Below are positions 25,808 to 32,583 of a stretch of DNA of 64,000 bases, piece after piece. Every line of letters starts with the position of its first letter. Positions within the stretch are counted from its first letter, which is position 1. This stretch comes from a virus, in IMG/VR virus record IMGVR_UViG_3300047546_001496, positions 31,379-95,378 of that record, one strand, 5' to 3'. A program made the translations under genes and the position numbers. The notes below the pieces were generated by a model. That model worked only from the letters and a program-made list of their open reading frames with translations. It was not told where the DNA came from and did not search any database.

Positions 25808-25844
25808 TCAGCAAAAGAAAATCTCTTGAAAGGAGAATTGTAAA

Positions 25845-26054
25845 ATGAGTAAATTAGAAATTTTTCGTATAAATGAAAATGGTGCTGGTTGGGTTGATTT
25901 TAATCAGGCTACTACTAGCGAATTGTTAGATGTTGAATTAGGTTTAATAACTAATCAAATAAAAATGAATTGTTTCAAATGCCATGTAGAAATTCCTCGT
26001 GGTAATGTTTGTGTAAATCATAAAGATGTGAAAGGGGGAATTTACCTTGACTAA
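25845..26054 (+). CDS. Hypothetical protein with Cys/His pairs
   Basis: The 69-residue product contains CFKCHVEIPRGNVCVNH, which could bind zinc. GAAAGGAG lies upstream of the ATG. Its 3' end overlaps the TTG-started gene that follows. Confidence 0.65.
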   Translation: MSKLEIFRINENGAGWVDFNQATTSELLDVELGLITNQIKMNCFKCHVEIPRGNVCVNHKDVKGGIYLD

Positions 26055-26196
26055 AAAAAATGTTCTTATCAGTTTCATAACTGAATCAGATACAGACTTA
26101 GGTGCTGTGTTTGATCTAAATAAAATCTTTCTAGCGTTGTCAGAAAACGATTTGAAAAAGTTTGATGTATTTGATGTTCTAGATGTTGTAGAATAA
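26047..26196 (+). CDS. Hypothetical acidic micro-protein (TTG start)
   Basis: The 49-residue frame starts with TTG inside the end of the previous gene, after GGGGGA. It encodes NVLISFITESDTDLG and an acidic C-terminus. No other start is available. A stable hairpin follows it. Confidence 0.5.
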   Translation: MTKKNVLISFITESDTDLGAVFDLNKIFLALSENDLKKFDVFDVLDVVE

Positions 26197-26205
26197 AAAT
26201 AAAAA

Positions 26206-26228
26206 TTGCGGAACTAAAAATTCCGCAA
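26206..26228. terminator. Perfect hairpin after the first early operon
   Basis: TTGCGGAA (26206-26213) pairs with TTCCGCAA (26221-26228) around a 7-base loop. The flanking A-run would be a T-run for minus-strand transcripts, so it may work mainly as a leftward terminator or as an mRNA end on the plus strand. Confidence 0.55.
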
Positions 26229-26264
26229 AAATTCACGTCAATGTCCGATTTGCACCTTTTGCGG

Positions 26265-26280
26265 TGTGGTCTAAATCACA
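26265..26280. promoter_or_regulatory. CRP/GlxR-like palindrome
   Basis: TGTGGTCTAAATCACA lies 22 bases upstream of the -35 at 26302, next to a CGACACGCC site (26283-26291). Confidence 0.5.
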
Positions 26281-26301
26281 CACGACACGCCGAGAAATAA
26301 T

Positions 26302-26330
26302 TTGACTTTTTGAGATTTTTGTGATAGTAT
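26302..26330 (+). promoter_or_regulatory. Early promoter
   Basis: TTGACT, 17 bases, TAGTAT. The expected transcript starts near 26337 and carries the structured leader at 26351-26403. Confidence 0.75.
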
Positions 26331-26350
26331 TCTACTATAACAATTAAATA

Positions 26351-26403
26351 AGGGTATGAGCCTAGCAAATAATCCGAAAGGTGAGCCTAGCGAATAAGAC
26401 CCT
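26351..26403 (+). ncRNA. Structured 5' leader with two TGAGC/CRAATAAK internal loops
   Basis: AGGGT (26351-26355) pairs with ACCCT (26399-26403), the two CTAG tracts (26362-26365 and 26387-26390) pair, and CC-GAAA-GG caps the tip. TGAGC faces CGAATAAG in one internal loop and CAAATAAT in the other. It lies in the leader of a 32-residue gene, so it could be a regulatory RNA. Confidence 0.6.
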
Positions 26404-26433
26404 AAAACTACTAAAGAAAGGTTGGTTCAACTT

Positions 26434-26532
26434 ATGGACTATTTAGACTACATGGACGAAATCTATGAGGAACTCGTCTCAGAATTTGGACACGAAATTG
26501 AAGAAAAGTGTGAGCATAATCACACCGCCTAA
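26434..26532 (+). CDS. Acidic 32-residue micro-protein
   Basis: The product (MDYLDYMDEIYEELVSEFGH...) is strongly acidic and helical with a C-terminal Cys/His cluster. It follows the structured leader and a weak GAAAGG site. It could be a leader peptide or a small inhibitor. Confidence 0.5.
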   Translation: MDYLDYMDEIYEELVSEFGHEIEEKCEHNHTA

Positions 26533-26545
26533 GCGTGTTTCAGAT

Positions 26546-26574
26546 TTGACTTTTTGACAAAAAAATGAAATAAT
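26546..26574 (+). promoter_or_regulatory. Early promoter
   Basis: TTGACT, 17 bases, AATAAT, or TAATAG with a 19-base spacer, upstream of the 26607 gene. Confidence 0.6.
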
Positions 26575-26606
26575 AGATTTATTAGAAACTAAAGAAAGGA
26601 AAACTA

Positions 26607-26807
26607 ATGTCTGCTAATTTATACTCAATTGAAAGCCTACTAATAGGCAAAACTTATCGCTCAAAAACCCTAACAGGTGAAATCATTTCAGCAGAAAAAC
26701 ACCCTGCTTGTGTATGGTATGACAACGCTGAGGCGTATCTTGTCGGTGTTCGTAGCGAGGGTGGGCGTTATACCTACCGCACTATCGCAGTTAGGAATAA
26801 TGACTAA
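26607..26807 (+). CDS. Small early protein (paralogue of 27685-27885)
   Basis: The 66-residue product shares YSIESLLIGKTYR and TIAV with YSIEDLLVGQYYR and TIAV of the gene at 27685. Both are small beta barrels by pattern, with unknown function. AGAAAGGAAAA precedes the ATG. Its TAA overlaps the next ATG (TAATG). Confidence 0.65.
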   Translation: MSANLYSIESLLIGKTYRSKTLTGEIISAEKHPACVWYDNAEAYLVGVRSEGGRYTYRTIAVRNND

Positions 26808-26923
26808 TGAAATTAGATGAATTCAAGAAACTTGTTGAAAGCCAGCGAGAAATTACTCGCTTGACTAACTTAGAGAAAATCGCTACAATTGTCAATAACA
26901 CTAAAGAAAAGGAAAAGAACTAA
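26807..26923 (+). CDS. 38-residue helical micro-protein
   Basis: The product MKLDEFKKLVESQREITRL... is a charged helix, likely a coiled coil. Its ATG overlaps the previous stop by one base, and it ends just before the ribosome-binding site of the next gene. Confidence 0.55.
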   Translation: MKLDEFKKLVESQREITRLTNLEKIATIVNNTKEKEKN

Positions 26924-26924
26924 A

Positions 26925-27182
26925 ATGACAAACTTCACTTATACAGACTACCACTTTACAGCAGACGGAATAAATTTTGTCTCTCGTATCGCTGACCATT
27001 CGCCATTCTTAGGCGCACTAAAAAATATTCCTGCTGAACAATTTATTGAAATGAATATTCAAGCCGTTCAAGAATTACTAGGCAGACCTTCACTAATGAC
27101 GCAGGCAGAAATTCTCGCAGAATTAGAGCGTGTCAATGAAGGCGCAACTCATTCATGGATTTTGTTAGGAGCGAACGCCTAA
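26925..27182 (+). CDS. Hypothetical early protein
   Basis: From the ATG at 26925 the product is 85 residues (MTNFTYTDYHFTADGINF...) with a helical C-terminus. AAGAAAAGGAAAAG lies upstream. The TAA overlaps the next ATG. Confidence 0.65.
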   Translation: MTNFTYTDYHFTADGINFVSRIADHSPFLGALKNIPAEQFIEMNIQAVQELLGRPSLMTQAEILAELERVNEGATHSWILLGANA

Positions 27183-27373
27183 TGATGACAAGAAAAGACT
27201 ATGTAAAAACTTCAAACATCCTAAAAGGATTTGTGGATGAAATTCATCCGCAGGTCTTTGAGGATTTAGTAGAAGAATTTGCTCAATACTTTCAAAGCGA
27301 CAATGAAAGATTTGACAAAGCAAAATTTGAAAAGGCTTGTGGCGTTGATGAAATTGGTTTAATTCCTGTCTAA
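27182..27373 (+). CDS. Hypothetical early protein
   Basis: The product is 63 residues, with helical segments (NILKGFVDEIHPQVFEDLVEEF). The start overlaps the previous TAA, and a second ATG follows at once. The TAA overlaps the next ATG. Confidence 0.6.
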   Translation: MMTRKDYVKTSNILKGFVDEIHPQVFEDLVEEFAQYFQSDNERFDKAKFEKACGVDEIGLIPV

Positions 27374-27465
27374 TGCCTAAAACAAAATTCGCTACTTGTG
27401 AGATCTGCGGAAGAATTTTTGTCGCAGATCTAAAATGTTTTGCATGTGCTGCAAAAAATAATTAA
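27373..27465 (+). CDS. 30-residue zinc micro-protein
   Basis: The product has CEICGRIF and CFACAA: two CxxC pairs on a very small ribbon. Its ATG overlaps the previous stop (TAATG). An 11-bp inverted repeat (27387-27397 with 27464-27474) brackets most of the gene and is followed by a T-run. Confidence 0.6.
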   Translation: MPKTKFATCEICGRIFVADLKCFACAAKNN

Positions 27466-27474
27466 GTAGCGAAT
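27387..27474. terminator. 11-bp inverted repeat enclosing a micro-gene, followed by T-run
   Basis: ATTCGCTACTT (27387-27397) is the exact complement of AAGTAGCGAAT (27464-27474), and nine T follow. The loop is 66 bases, so this would be an unusual terminator that folds back on the coding sequence. Confidence 0.4.
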
Positions 27475-27554
27475 ATTTTTTTTCCTGGAATTTGCTGCTA
27501 AAAAATTTTTTCAAAAAAAATGACGTCCCGCACTCGGGCGTGTCGTCCACAGGT

Positions 27555-27563
27555 TTATCCACA
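27555..27563 (+). other. Third perfect DnaA box
   Basis: TTATCCACA, flanked by GTCCACAGG, in the 27466-27684 gap. Confidence 0.4.
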
Positions 27564-27575
27564 GGCTGTTTAAGA

Positions 27576-27591
27576 TGTGATTATTATCACA
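27576..27591. promoter_or_regulatory. CRP/GlxR-like palindrome
   Basis: TGTGATTATTATCACA is a perfect TGTGA-N6-TCACA operator, 34 bases upstream of the next -35. Confidence 0.6.
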
Positions 27592-27625
27592 CCCGAATTT
27601 TTTTCTTAAATTACGGCGTGTCGAT

Positions 27626-27654
27626 TTGATTTTACGGATAAAAAATGATACGCT
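27626..27654 (+). promoter_or_regulatory. Early promoter
   Basis: TTGATT, 17 bases, TACGCT. A GGCGTGTCG site ends two bases before the -35. Confidence 0.65.
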
Positions 27655-27684
27655 GGAAGCCTAAAAATAAAGAAAGGAAATTCA

Positions 27685-27885
27685 ATGAGAAGTTATTCAA
27701 TTGAAGATTTACTTGTAGGTCAGTATTATAGACCTACTTCTTTTGCCCGTAAATATCAGGGTGGAGAAATAAATTTCGCTGAAAAGCGTGATGATGTTTG
27801 GGTAGGTACTGATTATCAGGCTTATTCAATTCGTTTCAATGGACATAAATGGGCAACCATTGCTGTAAAAGTATCAGACCTATAA
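27685..27885 (+). CDS. Small early protein (paralogue of 26607-26807)
   Basis: The 66-residue product (YSIEDLLVGQYYRPTSFARK) matches the earlier copy in length and in both end motifs. AAAGAAAGGAAA lies before the ATG. Function is unknown. Confidence 0.65.
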   Translation: MRSYSIEDLLVGQYYRPTSFARKYQGGEINFAEKRDDVWVGTDYQAYSIRFNGHKWATIAVKVSDL

Positions 27886-27903
27886 GAAAGGAAATAAAAT
27901 AAA

Positions 27904-28401
27904 ATGGGTTTAGACATGTATCTAAGTGCTCGTAAGCACATAAATAAAATTGAATGGGATAAGTTAGATCGTGATAGCGATACTAAATATTCTGAGGCTA
28001 CCGCTCCACAATGGAACGATGTAGTAAATGCTGCTGGTGTTGATTCGCTTGTAGATAAAGAAAGTATCTATGGCGTAGATGTAATGGTAAATGTTGCCTA
28101 TTGGCGTAAGGTAAATTCTGTTCATGGCTGGTTTGTAAATAATGTACAGAATGGTGAAGATGACTGTGGTGAATACTATGTATCTCACGCTAAACTAAAA
28201 CAATTGGTAAATGACTGTACTCTAGCGGTTACTAATAAAGACCCTAGCCTAATTCCGCCTGTTGGTGGATTTTTCTTCGGCGGTACTGATATTGACCAAT
28301 GGTATTGGCAAGACCTAATGGATACCATAAATCAATTACAGCCCCTTATTGATAGACCTGATTTTGAGCGTCTGTCATTCTACTATCAGTCCTCTTGGTA
28401 G
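27904..28401 (+). CDS. Conserved phage protein (MGLDMYL family)
   Basis: The 165-residue protein begins MGLDMYLSARK and contains YWRKVNSVHGWFV, DDCGEYYVS and GFFFGGTDIDQWYW. This block order is one I know from a widespread phage family of unknown function. GAAAGGAAA lies upstream. It is co-transcribed with the 66-residue gene. Confidence 0.75.
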   Translation: MGLDMYLSARKHINKIEWDKLDRDSDTKYSEATAPQWNDVVNAAGVDSLVDKESIYGVDVMVNVAYWRKVNSVHGWFVNNVQNGEDDCGEYYVSHAKLKQLVNDCTLAVTNKDPSLIPPVGGFFFGGTDIDQWYWQDLMDTINQLQPLIDRPDFERLSFYYQSSW

Positions 28402-28436
28402 GACAAAACGGACATATCGGACAGGGCGTGTCGGAT

Positions 28437-28465
28437 TTGATTTTGTCACCCCTATCTGATAGGAT
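28437..28465 (+). promoter_or_regulatory. Early promoter
   Basis: TTGATT, 17 bases, TAGGAT. A GGCGTGTCG site ends three bases before the -35. Confidence 0.7.
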
Positions 28466-28493
28466 TTCAGTATTGAAAGAAAGGAAATAAAAA

Positions 28494-28706
28494 ATGGATA
28501 AATTGGAATACGCACTAAGGCAGATTAGAAACTGCGATTTTTGTGGTGGTAAAGGTAATCTCTATTATGGCAACGGAGAGGACTTTGATTTTGAGGTATG
28601 CCCTTGTAATACCTATGAACTAATCCTAGATGATGACGGCTCTGTAATTTGGGATAATGGACTACTAAGTGAGCCTGAACTATTCGCAACAATGGAGGCT
28701 AACTAA
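28494..28706 (+). CDS. DnaJ-type zinc small protein
   Basis: The 70-residue product has CDFCGGKGNLYYG and CPC, the same CxxCxGxG...CxC pattern as the 39-residue protein at 24558-24677. An acidic C-terminus follows. AGAAAGGAAA lies before the ATG. Confidence 0.65.
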   Translation: MDKLEYALRQIRNCDFCGGKGNLYYGNGEDFDFEVCPCNTYELILDDDGSVIWDNGLLSEPELFATMEAN

Positions 28707-28707
28707 A

Positions 28708-28989
28708 ATGGGAAGTAATTTTGCTAATGATTTGGCTCTTGCTGATAATCTTGATATTGAAACTCAGATAGGAATACACCTAAAGTCTAATCACTACCCG
28801 CCCGTTCCTGATTTCATGGTTCAACCTTGTGTTGAAGCCATAGATGCGGTGAATGATGCTGGGCTATGGGATTTGGAAATACCTATGCCTGAAGGCGTAA
28901 CCTATAAAGGCTTGACTACTGCTCCTGCGTGGGCTATTATTGAACAACACCACCTAGATGCGTGGATTATTGAAAGAGAGGAATACTAA
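28708..28989 (+). CDS. Hypothetical early protein
   Basis: From the ATG at 28708 (after GGAGG) the product is 93 residues, with TQIGIHLKSNHYPPVP. This segment is typical of an actinophage family of unknown function. It begins two bases after the previous stop. Confidence 0.65.
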   Translation: MGSNFANDLALADNLDIETQIGIHLKSNHYPPVPDFMVQPCVEAIDAVNDAGLWDLEIPMPEGVTYKGLTTAPAWAIIEQHHLDAWIIEREEY

Positions 28990-28990
28990 A

Positions 28991-29206
28991 ATGGAATATC
29001 TATATTCTGTAACCTGCACCTACGATAGCGAAACTGCCCCTAGATGGATAGGTCGTTATAGTGATGCAATTTCGGCTGTTGAAACTTATCAAAAGTTTGT
29101 TGATTGGGGAACTGCTGTTGAATACTCAACTATCAACTTATCAGAACCTAATGGCAAAATGCACACTAAGATTTTCTATAAAGACGGAAGCGTGAGTGGA
29201 AAATAA
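28991..29206 (+). CDS. Hypothetical early protein
   Basis: The product is 71 residues from ATG 28991 (MEYLYSVTCTYDSETAP), mixed alpha/beta. It starts two bases after the previous stop and ends directly at the next ATG. Confidence 0.6.
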   Translation: MEYLYSVTCTYDSETAPRWIGRYSDAISAVETYQKFVDWGTAVEYSTINLSEPNGKMHTKIFYKDGSVSGK

Positions 29207-29464
29207 ATGTCTGCTACAATGATAAGCATGGATAACTTTGTATTCGTTGATCAATTACTTCCCGACCAATTACTGGAAGGGGATTTAATTGAATTTTCTG
29301 ATGAATATGCAACCGAAATTGGAAGAGTTATTAATGTTGAATCTACATATGAAAATAATGAATATACTTATGTAATTCAAGGTAGAAATGACTTTGATGA
29401 AATTCTTGAAATTGTTGTTAATGATTCAGAATATTTAAAATTATTTATTGTGCGTGACGAATAA
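29207..29464 (+). CDS. Hypothetical early protein
   Basis: The 85-residue acidic protein has a beta-barrel-like pattern (LLEGDLIEFSDEYATEIGRV). Its ATG directly follows the previous stop, so translation is coupled. Confidence 0.6.
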   Translation: MSATMISMDNFVFVDQLLPDQLLEGDLIEFSDEYATEIGRVINVESTYENNEYTYVIQGRNDFDEILEIVVNDSEYLKLFIVRDE

Positions 29465-29513
29465 AAACCGCACGTCCCGCCCGATTTGTCCGATTTGTTA
29501 AGAACCTCCCGAT

Positions 29514-29542
29514 TTGATTTTTGTATTTTTTTATGATAAGAT
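29514..29542 (+). promoter_or_regulatory. Early promoter, leaderless start
   Basis: TTGATT, 17 bases, TAAGAT, then six bases to the ATG at 29549. Confidence 0.75.
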
Positions 29543-29548
29543 TATTTT

Positions 29549-29686
29549 ATGAGAAAGAAAACTGCTGAGGAATTAAGGCGCTTAATGGAATTGCGCCGAT
29601 CTAATGCTGCTCAACCATTAAGGAACAAAAAAAATTATTCCCGAAAGATTAAGCACAAAAAATTTGACATCTCTGAAAATAAATGA
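29549..29686 (+). CDS. 45-residue basic micro-protein
   Basis: The product (MRKKTAEELRRLMELRRSN...) is rich in Arg and Lys and could bind nucleic acid. The promoter -10 lies exactly six bases before the ATG, a strong sign that this short gene is real and leaderless. It runs into the next promoter. Confidence 0.65.
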   Translation: MRKKTAEELRRLMELRRSNAAQPLRNKKNYSRKIKHKKFDISENK

Positions 29687-29692
29687 TAAAAT
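29664..29692 (+). promoter_or_regulatory. Early promoter
   Basis: TTGACA, 17 bases, TAAAAT, close to consensus, upstream of the GP88-family gene. Confidence 0.8.
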
Positions 29693-29714
29693 AAAAGAAA
29701 AGAAAGGACCCATA

Positions 29715-30428
29715 ATGCTAAAACGCTCTATGGATAGGAAGGTGACTAATGCAGTCTCAAAAAATGGAAAGACCCCAACAATTGCCAACACTTTTGGATT
29801 ACCTGCTGGTAAAGATTTCTCGTGCCCTGGTGCCACCCCAACTTGTACAACTATTTGTTATGCAGGAAAACTCGAAAAAGTCTATAAAGGAGTAAAGGCA
29901 GTATTACTCCATAACTGGGAATTACTTAAAGACGCTAATCAAGAAACGATGATTAGTTTATTGTCTGACATGATTGCAGACTTTAGAAAAGATTGTGAAA
30001 AGAAAAATGCACCCTTACTATTTCGTATTCACTGGGATGGGGATTTCTTCTCTGATACCTATACCAATGCATGGAAAATAGTAATTCTAAATAATCCTGA
30101 CATTAAGTTTTGGGTTTATACTCGTGTACCTAGTGCAGCGACAATTCTTAATAAGATAGATAATCTATCTCTCTATTTCTCTACTGATAAAGATAACACC
30201 GAAAACGCTAAAAGTGTAAATGCGCTAGGTGTACGCCTTGCATACCTTGCAGATACTTTCGCAATAGGTCAAGCAGACTTAAAGGCTATGATTGGTAAGG
30301 TAGGCGCAAAGTGTCCTGAGAATAAAAAGGCTATTCCCTTAATTGACAAAGACGGCTCTGCCTGTGTAAAATGTAGTCTATGCGTAGATAATAAGGCAGA
30401 CATAGTATTTAGCGCAAAGAAAAGGTAG
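29715..30428 (+). CDS. GP88-family protein
   Basis: The 237-residue protein matches the actinophage gene product 88 family. Landmarks are TFGLPAGKDFSCPGATPTC, TTICYAGKLEKVY, LFRIHWDGDFFSDTY and FWVYTRVPSA, with a late CVKCSLC zinc site. Many conserved Cys suggest metal binding; the family function is not established to my knowledge. The start at ATG 29715 follows AGAAAGGACC. The frame upstream of it holds the promoter. Confidence 0.8.
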   Translation: MLKRSMDRKVTNAVSKNGKTPTIANTFGLPAGKDFSCPGATPTCTTICYAGKLEKVYKGVKAVLLHNWELLKDANQETMISLLSDMIADFRKDCEKKNAPLLFRIHWDGDFFSDTYTNAWKIVILNNPDIKFWVYTRVPSAATILNKIDNLSLYFSTDKDNTENAKSVNALGVRLAYLADTFAIGQADLKAMIGKVGAKCPENKKAIPLIDKDGSACVKCSLCVDNKADIVFSAKKR

Positions 30429-30431
30429 GCT

Positions 30432-30506
30432 ATGAGATCTGAGTATTGGATAATAATAGGGTTATTACTATTTACCCTCTCAATGTGGGGGAGTAATGGG
30501 CTATAA
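30432..30506 (+). CDS. 24-residue membrane micro-protein
   Basis: The frame (MRSEYWIIIGLLLFTLSMWG) is a single membrane helix, starting four bases after the GP88 stop. It is short and has no clear ribosome-binding site, so it may be chance. Confidence 0.35.
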   Translation: MRSEYWIIIGLLLFTLSMWGSNGL

Positions 30507-30537
30507 ATCTCAAAATGTGAGATTTTTAGATTTGGAC

Positions 30538-30566
30538 TTGACAACCAATAAAATAAATGTCATAAT
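30538..30566 (+). promoter_or_regulatory. Early promoter
   Basis: TTGACA, 17 bases, CATAAT, upstream of the 30604 gene. Confidence 0.75.
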
Positions 30567-30603
30567 AAATACAAGAAATACCAACCTAACGAAAGGAAAC
30601 AAA

Positions 30604-30771
30604 ATGGCAGTAAATACCGCAACATACAAGGTAGGCGACCTCTACACCTCACAGAAATCAAAGGTTACAGGCACTATCACAGAAATCAAGCCAAACAAAG
30701 ACGGAAACTCCGTTCGTGTCAAACTTGATGTAAATGGCTCACCTCGCTGGACAACTTGGACAGCGAAGTAA
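30604..30771 (+). CDS. Small KOW/SH3-like protein (paralogue of 31399-31566)
   Basis: The 55-residue product has YKVGDLYTSQKSKVTGTITEI, matching YQIGDLFTTSKTGITGRIEKF of the equal-length gene at 31399. The pattern suits a small barrel. CGAAAGGAAA precedes the ATG. Both copies are followed by the pseudoknot element. Confidence 0.7.
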   Translation: MAVNTATYKVGDLYTSQKSKVTGTITEIKPNKDGNSVRVKLDVNGSPRWTTWTAK

Positions 30772-30788
30772 TTTAGCAAACGCTAACC

Positions 30789-30818
30789 TGTCCTGAGCAT
30801 GACAAGGCTAAACTGCTC
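30789..30818 (+). ncRNA. 3'-end pseudoknot element, copy A
   Basis: Stem 1 is TGTC/GACA with loop CTGAGCAT; GAGCA in the loop can pair with TGCTC at 30814-30818, after TAAAC. It lies 17 bases after a stop codon and ends just before the next -35. Confidence 0.7.
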
Positions 30819-30820
30819 AC

Positions 30821-30849
30821 TTGATTTTTAGCACTAAAAATGCTAAACT
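30821..30849 (+). promoter_or_regulatory. Early promoter
   Basis: TTGATT, 17 bases, TAAACT. It starts two bases after pseudoknot copy A. Confidence 0.75.
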
Positions 30850-30886
30850 ATAAATAACCCAAAAACCCAAACGAAAGGATAAACAA

Positions 30887-31309
30887 ATGGCTAGAAATGG
30901 CAAAGCGATAAATGTAAAAATCGCTACAACTAAAGTAGTCAAGGCACTAGAAAGTGCGTTGGCTAAGTTAGATAAAGACTTCGCTTCACAAGAGGCGAAC
31001 GAGGCAAAGCACGACAAAGCAGTAAAGGCATGGAATAAAGAGGTTGCCAAACTTGCTATGGGTGCTATCAACAAGGCAGAGGATTTATCTGCTCATACAA
31101 GATACAATGGCGAAATCCAAGTATCTTTCTCACTACCTAAAGGTTCTATTGAAATCCCTGCTGAACCTAAGAAAGACTACAACTCTATCCATGAGTGGCA
31201 GTATCGTGAGCAAAAAGAGGAAATTGAGAACGCAATTCGTATTCTCAAGATGACAGATGAGGAAGTAGTTTCTACTTCTACTTACAACGCTATCGCAAGA
31301 TACTTGTAA
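30887..31309 (+). CDS. Hypothetical early coiled-coil protein
   Basis: The 140-residue protein has a basic helical N-terminal half (LESALAKLDKDFASQEAN) and a charged C-terminal helix (EWQYREQKEEIENAIRIL). No domain is recognised. CGAAAGGATAA lies before the ATG. A hairpin near 31318-31346 overlaps the next promoter. Confidence 0.7.
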   Translation: MARNGKAINVKIATTKVVKALESALAKLDKDFASQEANEAKHDKAVKAWNKEVAKLAMGAINKAEDLSAHTRYNGEIQVSFSLPKGSIEIPAEPKKDYNSIHEWQYREQKEEIENAIRILKMTDEEVVSTSTYNAIARYL

Positions 31310-31331
31310 TTAGATAGGCAGGGGAGGGTAT

Positions 31332-31360
31332 TTGACTTCCCTGCCAAAATCTAGTAAAAT
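31332..31360 (+). promoter_or_regulatory. Early promoter
   Basis: TTGACT, 17 bases, TAAAAT. The -35 lies inside the loop of a hairpin formed by GGCAGGG and CCCTGCC. Confidence 0.75.
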
Positions 31361-31398
31361 AATAATAAGACCCAATAAACAGAAAGGCAAGAAAAAAA

Positions 31399-31566
31399 AT
31401 GACATTAGGCGGATACACTTACCAAATCGGTGATTTATTCACAACAAGCAAAACAGGAATTACAGGTCGTATTGAGAAGTTCGTTCCAATGCGTCACAAT
31501 GTAACAAAGGTAATGCTTCGCTTGGCAAATAATCAAACTCGATTTGCTATGGTAAAGACATACTAA
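31399..31566 (+). CDS. Small KOW/SH3-like protein (paralogue of 30604-30771)
   Basis: The 55-residue product (YTYQIGDLFTTSKTGITGR) has the same length and pattern as the earlier copy and keeps its arrangement: promoter, gene, pseudoknot. AGAAAGGCAAG precedes the ATG. Confidence 0.7.
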   Translation: MTLGGYTYQIGDLFTTSKTGITGRIEKFVPMRHNVTKVMLRLANNQTRFAMVKTY

Positions 31567-31635
31567 GTTTCTTTCCTGATAAGCCCCGCTAAAAAATGAA
31601 GTGGCGAAAGTCCTTGCGGGTATTCCTGGAAAGAT

Positions 31636-31662
31636 CATCCTGAGCATGATGTAAAACTGCTC
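31636..31662 (+). ncRNA. 3'-end pseudoknot element, copy B
   Basis: Stem 1 is CATC/GATG with loop CTGAGCAT; GAGCA can pair with TGCTC (31658-31662) after AAAAC. It lies 69 bases after the stop of the 31399 gene. Confidence 0.7.
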
Positions 31663-31687
31663 CACCTCCAAAAACCCCACGTGGGCC

Positions 31688-31703
31688 TGTGATCTTTATC
31701 ACA
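31688..31703. promoter_or_regulatory. CRP/GlxR-like palindrome
   Basis: TGTGATCTTTATCACA, followed at once by CGACACGCC (31705-31713), upstream of the promoter at 31734. Confidence 0.6.
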
Positions 31704-31733
31704 CCGACACGCCATAAATTTTTAAGACTGGAC

Positions 31734-31762
31734 TTGTATTTTCCCCTATTTTTTGCTAGACT
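31734..31762 (+). promoter_or_regulatory. Early promoter
   Basis: TTGTAT, 17 bases, TAGACT, for the two-gene operon 31792-32506. Confidence 0.65.
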
Positions 31763-31791
31763 TGTTACAAGACCCAAAGAAAGGAAACAAA

Positions 31792-32067
31792 ATGATAGCG
31801 ACAATGCTAGGACTACAAAATGCAACACAGGAAGCGGTTCATGACCCAATTATAATGAACATGGCTTCTGCTATTTATCATCACAAAGACGAAATGTCAT
31901 CAGAGGAATTTGCTAGGGCTTTATTTGAATACTCTGCTGCTCTTTCATCTATGACAACAACTCTCGTGACCCATGTATTATTGACACAAGAACAATTAGA
32001 TGTTATGCTAGATACTATTAGAGAATTTGATGAACTAGGAAAGGACATCTCAAATGGAAACGAATAA
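31792..32067 (+). CDS. Hypothetical early protein
   Basis: From ATG 31792 (after GAAAGGAAA) the product is 91 residues, largely helical (EEFARALFEYSAALSSMTTT). Its 3' end overlaps the next gene by 14 bases. Confidence 0.65.
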   Translation: MIATMLGLQNATQEAVHDPIIMNMASAIYHHKDEMSSEEFARALFEYSAALSSMTTTLVTHVLLTQEQLDVMLDTIREFDELGKDISNGNE

Positions 32068-32506
32068 TGAAACCGTGGCTCCAGTCCACTACAACCCAAA
32101 TCAATTGGTAACCTATAAAGTTATTGATTTAGATGCAACGGACCAAACCGTACAGTACCCAACTATCAAAGTTGTAGACCTTGAATGGGAACTTGAACAG
32201 GGCCGTCGTAAGTCGAAGAGGCTGAATGAATACGTAGAAAAAGTTGGCCATGTAGAAAATAGACTGGCTGATTATTTAGAAATGGACGCAGAAGACATTG
32301 TCTCTGAACTATGCAATATTTTTGGATTCAATCCAACCAAGGAAATTGAATTTGAAGCAACCGCAACAATTACTGGAAGGGTTAGTGTTCCACTAGCGGA
32401 CCTATCAACATTTGACATTGAAGATATCGATTTGACTGTTTATGCAGATTCGCATTCACATGATGTTGATGTTGATGTAGAAGTTGACAACATCTCAATG
32501 CTATAA
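32054..32506 (+). CDS. Hypothetical acidic early protein
   Basis: The 150-residue protein has a central helical segment and a strongly acidic beta C-terminus (DSHSHDVDVDVEVD). It overlaps the upstream gene and is followed by a GC-rich hairpin. No function is recognised. Confidence 0.65.
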   Translation: METNNETVAPVHYNPNQLVTYKVIDLDATDQTVQYPTIKVVDLEWELEQGRRKSKRLNEYVEKVGHVENRLADYLEMDAEDIVSELCNIFGFNPTKEIEFEATATITGRVSVPLADLSTFDIEDIDLTVYADSHSHDVDVDVEVDNISML

Positions 32507-32510
32507 AAAT

Positions 32511-32537
32511 TTGCGGGGTTCATGAAAGGCCCCGCAA
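32511..32537 (+). terminator. GC-rich hairpin terminator candidate
   Basis: TTGCGGGG (32511-32518) pairs with CCCCGCAA (32530-32537), four bases after the stop codon. No long T-run follows. Confidence 0.5.
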
Positions 32538-32583
32538 TGTATGCAGCATCCCTCTTTCATCCTTTCTTTCAGGGATCTGCAAG

